From positions 9,751,885 through 9,815,884 of the forward strand of contig NZ_CP011533.1 in assembly GCF_001704275.1 (NCBI RefSeq): 64,000 bases of DNA. The letters run 5' to 3'. The notes beneath the pieces are model-generated. The model did no database searches and had not been told where the DNA came from. It worked only from the letters and a program-made list of their open reading frames with translations. The stretch is from Streptomyces noursei ATCC 11455 (GTDB lineage: Bacteria > Actinomycetota > Actinomycetes > Streptomycetales > Streptomycetaceae). Every line of letters starts with the position of its first letter. The stretch's first letter is position 1. This document shows positions 18,194-28,400 of the stretch, piece by piece. A program made the position numbers and the translations under genes.

Positions 18194-18751
18194 CGCGACC
18201 GCAACCTTTCTCCTTGGGCCGCATGCCTGCCAATGCAGCTCGATGCCCGGTCGGTACTGCCATCTTGGGAAAACGCCGCCTGTTACGGCCGCGACGACTC
18301 GCAACTCCAAGAGCCAGCACTCCTGCATGGTTAATCGTACATGCGAGGTACGGGGCCCTCTGCTCCGGCCATACGGGAAACATGACAGTGCTGTCGCTGA
18401 GGCGACGGGAGGCGTCACTGTCGTCGGCATCTGGACTACGAGAGCGGCCCCAAGACCGGCATCGACGTCGAATGGATACTGGTTGCACGAGGCGGCCGCC
18501 CTCGTTCCTGCGCGGCGGGAGGGCGCCAGCAGCACTGGGTTGAGACGCCATCCTCGGCCGGAGCGGCGCAGCGTCAAGCAGTCGAGATCCTCGGTGTCCT
18601 CATGCGAAGCCACGCCTATGAAACACCCCAGCGGAGTCGGACACGTTCAGGCCGAAGGCCACCCGTTCGTGTACGGTCCTGGCCAATGCCCGTCCGCAGG
18701 CGGCACATCGCGCCGTACGGTGACGTCCTGATCGTGGAGGGGAGACAGCGC

Positions 18752-18989
18752 GTGTCCGAGGGGTAGCAGACCGCCGCCGAGTCCGGCATCGACTACAGCA
18801 GGCTCGGCCTTCGGTGACGACATCCCCAGCGTGGTGCCGCTGGTGGAGGCCAAGACCCCGCACAGGGTCGTCTTCGGGATCGACACCCTCGGCCAGTGGC
18901 GGATCGAGGCGCACGCCGAAGACGGCACCTTGCTGGAGGCCGCCTGGTGGTGGACGTACGCCGTCGGTGACGGCACCGAGGACGATTAG
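18752..18989 (+). pseudogene. Decayed small gene (stop codon plus frameshift)
   Basis: A good ribosome site (GGAGGGGAGA) precedes GTG at 18752, but the frame meets TAG after four codons. Protein-like sequence (GIDYSRLGL) continues past that stop and then shifts frame into DDIPSVVPLVEAKTPHRVVF, ending at TAG 18987-18989. The composite reads as one small acidic protein with two lesions. The family is unknown. Confidence 0.5.
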
Positions 18990-19304
18990 GAGGACGCCGT
19001 CGGCTCGGTCGTGCCCGACCTATCGGCACCTCCCACCGCCGCGGTGACCGCCCCCTGCTCGATGCGGACATCCTGCGCGAGCAGGCTGGCGACCTCACGG
19101 AGGTCGCGGTGATGGCCGACGACGCTGCCAGCAGGGCGCTCTCGAACAGGCTGGACCGGCTCAGCGTCTGGGCGGCGCGGTGCGCACCTACCTGCCAGAC
19201 GCCGACCGCGCTGGTCCCTTGCAGCACCATCCGCTGACCCAGGTCGATCCGGCGCTGCCCGAGGCCGCGACCGGTCACAGCCCACCTGCGCACCGCCGCC
19301 GGTC

Positions 19305-20136
19305 GTGCTCGTCCAGCGCATCGAGGAGACCCCGGCCCAGCCGGAGGGCGAGGAGGATGTCCGGCGCGAGGCCGAACTGGACCGGCACACCGCCCAGCTC
19401 GCCGAGAAGGAACGGCTGCTGTGGGAGAAGGACGACACGAGCGCTGACCTGCGCCGGCAGGTGCAGAAGCTGTCCAAACAGCTGCGCGCCGAGTGTGACA
19501 GCGCAGAGCCGGAGCAGGTTGCGGTGTACGCCGACCCGGAGCGGCAGTTTAGCCACGAGGTCACCCAGCACTGGCTCACCACCCTCCCACAGGCCGAGCG
19601 CAAGCAGCATCCCCTCGCGCCGTACCGGCTCGGGCGGGACTGGCTGGCTTCTCTGGAGGCGATCGAGTTGGTCGACCACTGCAAGGCCCTCGACGTGGCG
19701 GTGGAGGTCTTTCACCGGCCGTGTGGTCGACAACGCCGCCCGCCGGTGCACCGGTTCCGCTCCAGCGAAGGCGGCGACGCCGAATCCCCCATCCGGGACG
19801 ATGGGGCGGTGGCCTGGCGGTGCGACACCATCCATCAGGGCACTGGCCGAGGTGACGGGCCGGTCGTATGGCAGCGCGCACCGCCTGCTGACCGACGCGG
19901 GGGTGGCCTTCCGTTCCTGGGGCAGCCGGGAAGGCGGCGTCGTGACCCGGCTACCGTCGCACCGCACGAAGGTCGGGGTAGTCCTCGGAGCCCGGGGCCC
20001 CGGCTGCGAGGGCCCGTTCGGCCGCTGGGCCGACGACGGCCGGTCCGCCGACGAACGCATGGTGGACGAGGCCGATGACGGCACGGGCCCGAAGCCTACG
20101 CACCGCCGGTATCCGGCTCGGGCGTTCCGAACATGA
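19305..20136 (+). pseudogene. Decayed coiled-coil/HTH plasmid gene(s)
   Basis: The first frame encodes a charged coiled coil (AELDRHTAQLAEKERLLWEK) and a conserved-looking stretch (HPLAPYRLGRDWLASLEAI) seen in Streptomyces plasmid proteins. After about 19850 the protein-like signal moves to the next frame, giving ALAEVTGRSYGSAHRLLTDA, a typical helix-turn-helix. Both continuations are scrambled beyond that. This suggests one or two genes broken by frameshift or recombination. Confidence 0.5.
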
Positions 20137-20680
20137 GTGTTGCCAAGTCCTGGATATGTACGGCGAGTTCACGGACATGCGTCGCGCCGGTCTCGCTGTC
20201 AGCGAAACGAGTGTCGGAATCGCCGAGCTGCGCGGCGGGGTCGGCCATCGAGTCGCGCCATTGCTCCACCAGGCCGATCAGGCACTGCAGGATGCCCCGC
20301 ATCGGATCTGCGATGGTGCGTCCGCTGAACCCGTCGACGGCCGCCAGGTGCGCCTCGGTCCACCTCAGCCGCTCAACGATCATGTTGGTATCGATGAGCG
20401 GAGCCTGCCCGGGCGCCGACGGTGACAACGACACCTCGGACTGGGAGGACTCCACCAGCAGGTAGAACTCCTCTAGGCCGAGCTTGGCCTCCTCGATCGC
20501 GGTCATCGCGTACGCCTGAGCCCACGCGTTGAGGATGCCGGTCAGGACCGCGACCTTCCGGTCCTCGGTCATGTTCTCCAGGATTGAGCCCTTCAGCGGG
20601 ATCTGCAGCTTGGCCAGGGCCTGCGTGAGCTCTTTGGACGTGGGCAGCCCGTCGCGTACGGGCACGGTGGAACGCGTCAT
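20096..20680 (-). CDS. Unknown protein
   Basis: A 194-residue mostly helical protein with no recognised family. The start is taken as ATG at 20680 after AGGGTG; an in-frame upstream start exists at 20704. Segments such as VLTGILNAWAQAYAMTAIEE and ILQCLIGLVEQWRDSM suggest an all-alpha bundle. No membrane segment is certain. It is convergent with, and slightly overlaps, the decayed gene on the other strand. Confidence 0.6.
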   Translation of the reverse strand: MTRSTVPVRDGLPTSKELTQALAKLQIPLKGSILENMTEDRKVAVLTGILNAWAQAYAMTAIEEAKLGLEEFYLLVESSQSEVSLSPSAPGQAPLIDTNMIVERLRWTEAHLAAVDGFSGRTIADPMRGILQCLIGLVEQWRDSMADPAAQLGDSDTRFADSETGATHVRELAVHIQDLATLMFGTPEPDTGGA

Positions 20681-20704
20681 GCAGGTCACCCTAGCGGCCT
20701 GCAC

Positions 20705-21790
20705 GGGCAGCCAATTCCGTCATCCGCGTCGAGATGACGGCCGGGCACGCCGGCCTGCTCCGGCGAAGCCTCAGCGATCGGCCCGTACACCGCGCCGGCA
20801 GCCGCCGCGCAGTCGCCGATCAGAGCAGTCAAGGTGGCGATCAGCCGAGTGGCGTGCCGACGCGACGCGCCGGTACTTCCAGTGGTGCGTTCATCAGAGC
20901 ATGATGGCGCGCGTAGCCGGGCTGCGAGGGCGTTCGCCACATTGCAGTGAACACACGACAAAGTCCCCAGTCGCCCGGGGCCCGTCTTCCTCCGCTTGCG
21001 CGGAGAAGGGTGCTGCGTTTGCCAAGCCTCTGGGGCCACACACGGCTTACACCCACTCAGGCAGGCAAGAGACTCGACTCCGCCGAGCGTAGTCAGTGCG
21101 CGTGGCCCACCGTCAGCGCTCGGGGCGGGCACGCTAACTGATGTGGACCCGGCCCCGGCCGAACGCCGGGCTCGAAGAACCACCGCCCTGCCACCTGCCA
21201 TGACGTGGGCCGCGTCCTTGCCACCGGCGAGGCATTCAGCCGCCCCGCCCACGACTGGGGCTGGACTGGTCATTCGTCTACACCATCTGACCTGCGATCG
21301 CGCACTTCCGCACAAGCACTTCGGCCCCCGAGGCGCATACCCCGGTTCTGGTCCGCCACGACAGGTCGGAGACGGCTGCCGGGGCCGACCCGTAGGCTCC
21401 GCGTGTCGGGCGGGGAGCGTGGCGGCCCCTGCCCGGCGCCCGGACTGCTGCCTCGGGCGTGTTCCGCCCCCAGCATCGAGCCCATGACCTGCCCATCGGC
21501 ACCGATCCAGTCGCAGGCTTCGTTCTCCTCCCATCCGGCGCCGCAGCCATCCTCGTTGAGCAGGCAATTCAACTCGTCCTCGGTCAGGACCGGCTGGCCA
21601 CTCGACAGGCATCGAGATCGCTGTCGCAGGTCATCGCGGCGATTTGTGCACGTGACGAGATGTGTTTTCCGCGGCGGAACGGCAGACTTCGAACAACCAG
21701 TTCGGGTTCGTGACTTTCATCGTCTGCGCCGCAGGGAAGGAAGGAACGCGAGGTGCGGGGGGGGGTGCCTCTATGTCCTTCGGCAAGGCG
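20705..21790. other. Region without a confident gene
   Basis: About 1.1 kb with open frames on both strands but none with consistent protein character. One minus-strand stretch around 21470-21610 reads VLTEDELNCLLNEDGCGAGW then EENEACDWIGADG, which resembles real protein and may be a fragment of a lost gene cut by the adjacent IS110 element. Confidence 0.35.
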
Positions 21791-21797
21791 GAGTGGG

Positions 21798-23006
21798 TCA
21801 TGCGGGGGCGGTTTCGGGGGTGCGTAGTTCGTAGAAGGTGCCGTCGGGGAGCATGGCGAAGAGCACGCTGATGCGGTGGCGTGCGAGGCGGAGGAGGGCT
21901 TGCGTGTGGGTTTTCCTGCGGGCTCGGCATTTGTCGTAGTAGGTGCGGGAGGCGTGGTCGTGCAGGGCGGCGAACGCGGAGAGGAACATTGCGCGTTTGA
22001 GCTGCCGGTTTCCGCCTCGGGGTGCGTGTTCGCCGTGGATCGAGGTCCCGGAGGACTTGGTGGCCGGGGCGAGGCCGGCGTAGGAGGCGAGGTGGGCGGC
22101 GGTGGGGAAGCTGGTTCCGTCGCCGACGGTGACCAGCAGGACGGCGGCGGTCCTGACCGCGACCCCGGGCATCGAGGTCAGGACCGGGGAAAGAGGGTGG
22201 GCCTCCAGCAGTTCGCTGATCTGGGCTTCCAGGGCCCTGCGCTGTTCGTGGACGGCCGTGAGGGAACGGGCCAGGGACGGGATGACCACGTCCAGGGTGC
22301 CGGTCCCGGGGACGACGACGGTCTGTTCGTCCAGGGCGTCGAAGATGTCGTCGATCAGTCGGGTGGCCATGCGCGGGGCCTTGGGGCGGATCACCTCAAC
22401 GAGTCTGCGGCGTCCGGCTTTTCGCAGGGCGGCCGGGGATCCGTAGCGTTCCAGCAGCCAGGTCACCGCGACGTGGTCGAGGCGGGGACCCAGGACTCGC
22501 TCCAGGCTGGGGTGGAACTGGGTGAGCAGGCCGCGGATGCGGTTGGAGGTGCGGGTGGTCTCGGCCGCGAGGTCCTGGTCGAAGCCGACGAGCACGGTCA
22601 GCTCAGCGGTGTTCTCGTCGGTCACCTCCAGCGAGCGCAGGGTGTGCGGCATGGTGCGGGCCGCGTCCGCGATGACCGCGGCGTCTTTCGCATCGGTCTT
22701 GGCCTCGCCCGGGTAGAGGTCGGCGATCCGCCGCATCGCCAGTCCCGGCAGGTAGGCGACCTTGCAGCCCGCGTCGCGGGCGACGGTCAGCGGGAGGGCG
22801 CCGATGGAGGCGGGCTGGTCCACGATCACCAGGACGGTGCCGAACTTCGCGGCCAGCTTGTCGAACACGGCCCGCAGTTTCGGCTCGCTGTTGGGCAGGG
22901 GCTTGTCGAAGACCTTCTTGCCGGCCGGGGTGAGTCCGTGGCCGTGGTGAGCGGTCTTGCCGACGTCCAGGCCGAGGAACACGCCCACGTCTTCGGTATC
23001 GAACAT
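21798..23006 (-). CDS. IS110-family transposase
   Basis: A 402-residue DEDD transposase. The N-terminal RuvC-like domain starts FLGLDVGKTAHHG and includes KTDAKDAAVIADAART, giving the expected acidic residues. The C-terminal transposase_20 domain contains LTSMPGVAVRTAAVLL, FPTAAHLASYAGLAPATKSS and the GGNRQLKRAMFLSAF block with the serine region. The ATG at 23006 is preferred over a longer frame. IS110 elements lack terminal inverted repeats, so the element edges are not visible. Its upstream side abuts the 3' part of the broken ssb gene, suggesting it inserted there. The recombination is thought to be RNA-guided in this family, with a bridge RNA from a noncoding end. Confidence 0.85.
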   Translation of the reverse strand: MFDTEDVGVFLGLDVGKTAHHGHGLTPAGKKVFDKPLPNSEPKLRAVFDKLAAKFGTVLVIVDQPASIGALPLTVARDAGCKVAYLPGLAMRRIADLYPGEAKTDAKDAAVIADAARTMPHTLRSLEVTDENTAELTVLVGFDQDLAAETTRTSNRIRGLLTQFHPSLERVLGPRLDHVAVTWLLERYGSPAALRKAGRRRLVEVIRPKAPRMATRLIDDIFDALDEQTVVVPGTGTLDVVIPSLARSLTAVHEQRRALEAQISELLEAHPLSPVLTSMPGVAVRTAAVLLVTVGDGTSFPTAAHLASYAGLAPATKSSGTSIHGEHAPRGGNRQLKRAMFLSAFAALHDHASRTYYDKCRARRKTHTQALLRLARHRISVLFAMLPDGTFYELRTPETAPA

Positions 23007-23137
23007 CGCGCCCTTCCAGGAACGTTGCCGGTGTCGGCCTCGGCGTCGGTGTCGTACGCGCGCATCCACGTTATGCAGACCTGCCGCCCGCGAGCGGCCG
23101 GGCATTGCACCCGGCCAGGCGGCGGTCGGACCTCTTA

Positions 23138-23752
23138 TCAGCGTCTCCGACGGCACCTCCCGGGCCCGGTGACACCACCCCCCAGGTCATGCCTTCGACA
23201 GGGGGGAACAGTCATGCCGGGCCCGGAGGCCAGCGGCCCTCTTGCAGGACCGCGAAAAACATAACGGGGGGGCGTAGGGGGCTGTGGAGGAATCCGCGGT
23301 GGGGTTGCTGGGGGAGGAGGTATCGCAGGAAGGGGTGCTGCACCGAAAGACACGGCAGGGGCCTCGTGTGGTGTGGGGAGTCTCAGCTTTCGCACGTCGT
23401 AAGACGCTTTTGGGTGGGCGGACTTGGCGGGTTCGGTGCCATTTCGCAGGCTGATCGCCACGTCAGTGAGGTCGAGCTCCACGTATCCATTATCGGTGCC
23501 TGCCAGATGGCCAGTAACGGTTACCGGAAAGCTGTCCCGGAGGACTTCACACATGTCGAGTGCCAACTGACCCAGCGCGGTCCCGATCGTAAGTTGAGCC
23601 TCGTCAGGGATCCAACGGTGGCTTTAATGGTCCCACTGCCGACATGGCGTCACCACCAATATCCGTGCTGCCGGGGTGCCTTTGGGAGTGAAACGCAGTT
23701 TGGGGTCGGAGGACAGGTACCCCTCAACCGTGATCTTTATCTTGCCGGACAC
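23138..23752 (-). pseudogene. Single-stranded DNA-binding protein gene with in-frame stop
   Basis: From GTG at 23752 (site GAGGAG) the product begins with an SSB OB-fold strand (KIKITVEGYLSSDPKLRF) and continues to QWDH, where a TAA at 23626-23628 interrupts it. The same frame resumes past the stop with SSB-like sequence (GQLALDMCEVL, FPVTVTGHLAG, YVELDLTDVAISLRNGTE). A proline-rich tail then runs toward the IS110 element and may be artificial. This is a nonsense-mutated ssb with a displaced C-terminus, not a frameshift. Confidence 0.7.
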
Positions 23753-23963
23753 TGGTGTTCTCCTCGTTGGGGACGGGACGTTCCGTTCCGTAGGCGCGGT
23801 TTGCATCGGGGCGGACTGCATCTTGCGAAGAGGCGCATCCAATATGGACTGGTGTGGCGATCTTGGGATGGTGAGGAGAGACGCTGCCGCCGCCGGCTGG
23901 CCGTACCCTCGTAGTTCATCCCCGGGTGGCCGTGCTCGTTCGTCGTGGTGCTGGAGATGGGCG

Positions 23964-24086
23964 TCACGTCGCGGACGCAGGTGCTGGGCGTGGTCCGGTT
24001 CGGCCCAACCGACGATGCCACCGCATCACGCCAAGGACGATGGCGGCGAGCAGAATCAAAAGGCAGCCTTTGGGCGTGAAGCTCAT
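23964..24086 (-). CDS. Small single-pass membrane protein (40 aa)
   Basis: A 40-codon gene starting at the ATG at 24086 behind CAGGGGGAAAC. The product is MSFTPKGCLLILLAAIVLG followed by a basic, cytoplasmic-type tail, giving a clear N-terminal membrane helix. It lies 30 bases downstream of the gene ending at 24117 and may share its transcript. Function is unknown; small membrane peptides of this kind are common on Streptomyces plasmids. Confidence 0.5.
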   Translation of the reverse strand: MSFTPKGCLLILLAAIVLGVMRWHRRLGRTGPRPAPASAT

Positions 24087-24116
24087 GTTTCCCCCTGAAA
24101 TGTCTGGTCGAGTGGG

Positions 24117-24845
24117 TTAGTTGAGGCCGAAGTCGGTGGGGCGGCCGCACGCAATGCGGGCGCCGGCCAGCTGGCCGTTGCTGGCGGCGACGGCCAGGGC
24201 CTCGCGCAACTGGTCCGGCTCGTCGTCGTGGCGGCCGCCGATGTCCCCGGCCAGGAGCAGCACCTGGCGGACGTCGAGCACGCTCTTGATCCATCCGGGG
24301 ATGGGCTTGGCAAGTGTGCCGTGGTAGAAGCGCTGGCCGGACGGATCCAGCACGATGAGCTGCAGGTTGCGGCCGTGCGGCTGGAACACGGCGACCCACT
24401 GTCCTAGTGGTGGGGCGTCCAACTCGGCCGTGACCAGGTGGAACCCGTTCTCCAACAGGCTCTGCATCAGGATGTTGCGGGGCTCGGCGCCGTGGGTGCC
24501 GGAGTCCGTCAGTGGCGTCATGACCATCCGGGCAACAAGCATGGGTGTGCCGTCCACGATGTCCGTGGCCATCGTCATGTCGAGCCCGCCCTCGGGTTGG
24601 ACGACCGCGGCCGTGGCCTCGGCGTTCAGCGCGATGACCCTCGACGGCGCACAGCGGTCGTGGGCGAACCAGATGCTGCCGGCGGTCGCCACGGTGCTCC
24701 GGCCGAACACGACGTTGACCGGCCCGCTGTCGAGCGGCTCCCGGCACTCGATGCACGTCCCCTCGGCGATGCTCCGGGCCTGCAGGGCCATCTGCGGACC
24801 AAGGGCCGCCTCGACCTCCGGGCTCATCCGTACGGCCAACGCCAT
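24117..24845 (-). CDS. Unknown protein with Cys motif
   Basis: A 242-residue soluble protein. An N-terminal part has a split zinc-site-like pattern (CIECREPLD, then FAHDRCAPSR), followed by two alpha/beta halves, ending in VLLLAGDIGGRHDDEPDQL. The family is not recognised. The ATG at 24845 follows a GGAGGGGAG site. It is first in a probable two-gene unit with the 40-residue membrane protein. Confidence 0.6.
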   Translation of the reverse strand: MALAVRMSPEVEAALGPQMALQARSIAEGTCIECREPLDSGPVNVVFGRSTVATAGSIWFAHDRCAPSRVIALNAEATAAVVQPEGGLDMTMATDIVDGTPMLVARMVMTPLTDSGTHGAEPRNILMQSLLENGFHLVTAELDAPPLGQWVAVFQPHGRNLQLIVLDPSGQRFYHGTLAKPIPGWIKSVLDVRQVLLLAGDIGGRHDDEPDQLREALAVAASNGQLAGARIACGRPTDFGLN

Positions 24846-25482
24846 GCCTGCTCCCCTCCCTCGTGCCGGTGGCCTCGGTGGCTTCGGCTTTGGCTCACCG
24901 TACCGGCGTCAGACCTGGCACGAGTCGGGCATGGGCTGTCCTCCCAACTGGTCTGTGGTTCCAGGGAGATCAGCCTGGCCCGAGTGTGCTGGAGGGTTCA
25001 AGGTCCTGTTCCTCGGCCAAGGTGATCGGGTGGCCAAGGGAAGTATGCCCGTCTGACCGAAGTGGGGACGTCTGTTCGGGCGCAAAGGACTGGCCTAAAG
25101 GCCAGGCTGAACATGTCGGAGGGCCCGATCCGGGCCTCTGTCGTCGACCACCCTCACGCTCGTGCGGGGCCCGGATGCGGGCCGGGCGGGGGAGTGGTGC
25201 AGGTCAGCCCAGGAGGGCGAGCAGGGGCGCGGGCGGCAGGGCCTGGGAGCTGTCGGACGCGGCAAGGTGTTCGGCCCGCTCGCGGCGGAGGCCGTTGAGG
25301 TGGCCTACTCGGGGAGCCGGGGTGGGAGTCGTCGGCGAGACACAGCAGGTCCGGCAGAGTGCCGTCGTCCCATCCGGCCTGTTCGGCGAACCACTCGCGG
25401 AAGAAGGGCAGGTGCAGCAGCGTGCGACCCGCGTCGGGCAGGTCGGAGTCGTTGATGATGAAAAGTGCTCTGATGCCTGTTC
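24846..25482. other. Gap with one gene fragment
   Basis: No complete gene is seen. On the minus strand, around 25300-25475, a protein-like stretch reads IRALFIINDSDLPDAG then LLHLPFFREWFAEQAGWDDG, overlapping the 3' end of the giant gene in another frame and lacking a start. It is probably the tail of a lost gene. Confidence 0.35.
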
Positions 25483-28400
25483 TTAGAACAAGCGCTGCTG
25501 CCCGGCGCTTTCCAGTGCGGCCCTTGCTTTGGCCGCTCGCCGCTGAGCGGCCCGCTTCTTGCGGTCTCGTTGAGTATCTTCCTTGGCCGGCTCGCGAACC
25601 TGCGTATTCCCTTTCGTTCGAGTCGTGGGCTCATCCAGGTCAAATGCACTGACAACCTCAGCGAACACGGCGACTGGGTCGGCGAGCTGCAGGGGGGCCG
25701 GGCCGTGGGGCGACGTCGACGGCTCGGTCCTGGTGGCAGGAACCCGCGCCAGCCGAACCACCGTTGCGTCGTCGTCCAACTGCACAGCCACGGCGCCGTC
25801 GAGCTGACGGCGCCGAGCGCACCCTGCGTGATCCCTACAGGGAGCCGGTTCGCTCGTCTGCCGGTGCCGACACTCCGTCACCTCACACTGCCTCGGCAAT
25901 GCCTCACCCGCCGATATGCCTTCGATAGCAAGACGTGGGGGCGCAGTTACGCTTTGAAATCCAAGGCCACAATCCTGCGATGCCTCACCACCCGTCACTG
26001 GATCTATCGCGAACACCCGCGGACCCGGAACATACGGTGGCGCCAGCACCCTCCACGGCCCCACCTGAGCTGCCGCCACATGAGCACGCCCCCACCCCAC
26101 GCACGCGCCCCACTCATTACCGCCAGCCCTTGCCGACCATCCACACGAGCACGTCACCCACGCGACCACATCGAGCGTGGGGTCATACCCCGCACGCCGC
26201 GACCGCGCCCCCTGACCCGGCACCGTGAACACTCGCGTCACATGCTCCGGCGGCGCCACGTCGGCGCTCGCCTCCCGAGCCGGCACGATCACCGGCGAGT
26301 ACTCTCCGTCCTGGAGCACCCACGCCCGCCCGTACGTCTCGTAGCGGTCAAACGTCCCCCGCCACGGCAACCCCTGCACCGTCACCCCGCCGTGCGTCAC
26401 CGGCTCGGGCGTGACCATCACCCGCTGACCCTTGACGTACCGCGGAGCCGGCAAGGCCGCCCGCACCAGCGCCCCCTTGATCGCTGCCTGCAACTCCGCG
26501 TCCGCGGCCGCCTGAACCACGCTGGCAACCTGGTGCCGACCCCTGCCGAACGTCGGGCACGCCGCGCACCGCTCACCGCGCACATAGTCCCGGTCAAAGC
26601 ACCGGGGGCACGACTCCGGGAACCGCTCCACCTCCGCCACATCCCACACCCGCCGGGGCGTCACCCCCAGCTCTGCCAACACCAAATCGAACGACCCGGT
26701 ATCGCGCACCCACCTCCAGTCCTCACCTTCGACACCGGGCCGCTCCGTCCACGCCAGGAAGAAGGACCGCCCACGCGTCGCCGCATGCGAGCAAAACCGC
26801 TGCGCCTCCTCACGCGTCACCACCCACAACCCGCGCGCTCGCGCCGGAGCGCTCTTGCGGGAGGCGATGAACACCAGCGCCGGACCGTCCCCCCACCGCG
26901 CCGCCGGCACCTTCTCCACCTCGGCGCCCGCGCCCTGGACGACGCCCGCAGGCGCGGCGACACCAGGGCAGTACCCGCCGTCATCCGCCCACCCCTCCAG
27001 CGTCCCGGGACCGGTGACAACGTCGGCCACCTTCACCGGTACCAGCACCCCTGACTCGAACAAGCAGCGCCGCACCTGGTCGAGATCACGAATGTCATTG
27101 ATCGCCACATGGTCACTGGCCGCACCACCGATCATGTACCGCCAGCCGTCAGCCCCCTCGTGCTTCCAAGCGGCCTTGACCGCCAGGCCGTCCGGCTCCC
27201 GCGTCGCCAACATCACCGCGTGATCCGACTGCACCTGAGTGCGCACCGACCACCCCTGCTCCTCAGCTTCGGCCACCAGGTCCACAGCGGCCGCGGGCAG
27301 AGTCTCGCGCTCCGCCTCGATCCGCGCCGCCTCAGCCGCCGCCGCATCCCGCGCGGCCTTGAGCTCCGCGACTGTCGGCCCCGCCTCCTCCCCCTTGAAG
27401 AGCCGATCTTCACTCAGCAGCGGGTACCGGCGCCGATCCGCCGCCGACACCCCGAAGCCGTTGTCCGCGACCGCGCACTCCACCGCCTCGATCTGCCGCG
27501 CCCGGCGCCAGAGGTCCCGCGTCCGGCGTCCCTTCGCCGTCAGCACGATCTTTCGGCATCCCGGACCGCCCGCGGCTGCGCCCACGATGCCGGCCGCCCA
27601 CAGCGTCAACACCCGACCCTTGGCAACCCTGGTGTTCACATCGAACCGCGTCGCCGACGTGTCCTCGGCCACGAACCCGTCCGCGGTCTCGAACAGCTTC
27701 CCGTCGTGCGCCCACCACAACACGTTAGATTGCGCGCTGCTGAGCGCCAGCGCGGCCGCCTCGTCGATCTCTTCAGGCGTCATCACTCCCGCATCCCGCC
27801 GCTGGTGCTCGTCCAGGTGTAGCCCGGCCGCGTACTCCGCATCCTCCCGGCCGGTGAACACTCCCGCCCGGTCCCTGCGTTCCGTCGGCTCCCCGAACTT
27901 GTCCACCAGGACCGTCATCGGGCCGTGCCGGTCACACTCCACCGCCCACTCCCGCTCGGCCAGGTCCAACGCCGTCGCCCGCGCCGCCGGCCGTGAGATG
28001 TAGTTCCCCTCCACCGGTACCGGTACGGGAGCCGGCGCCACTGCCGCCTGGTCGCCCTCCTCTCCGTTGCCTACCAGCGCGTCGCTCACGGCACCGCCGG
28101 GCACCTGACCAGCCGTCGACACATCGGCCTGATCGCCAACAGGACCACTGCGAACACCTCCACAGCTGCCCACACCATCGGCCACCACCTCGGGCCCCGC
28201 TGCCGAGAAGAACGCCTCCGAACCCCCAGACTCCGAATCCACAACGTTTCGCAACGACTCGACACGAAGCACATACGCCCCTGCCTTAACGAGTTCTGTA
28301 TGCCGCTCGCCTCGATGGTTCTTCGCCGTCATCATGTCCCCGGAGCGCGCCGTGATCGTCCACGCCACCCCATCCAGGGGCATCCCAACAGCGACCCCGG

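Noticed and set aside
10302..23006. Composite transposon formed by the IS elements around 14-21 kb
   Set aside because: The flanking elements belong to different families (ISAzo13 and IS110), so they cannot act as matching ends.
21876..23264. A 462-codon + strand frame
   Set aside because: It is antisense to the IS110 transposase and is Gly/Arg/Asp-rich noise.
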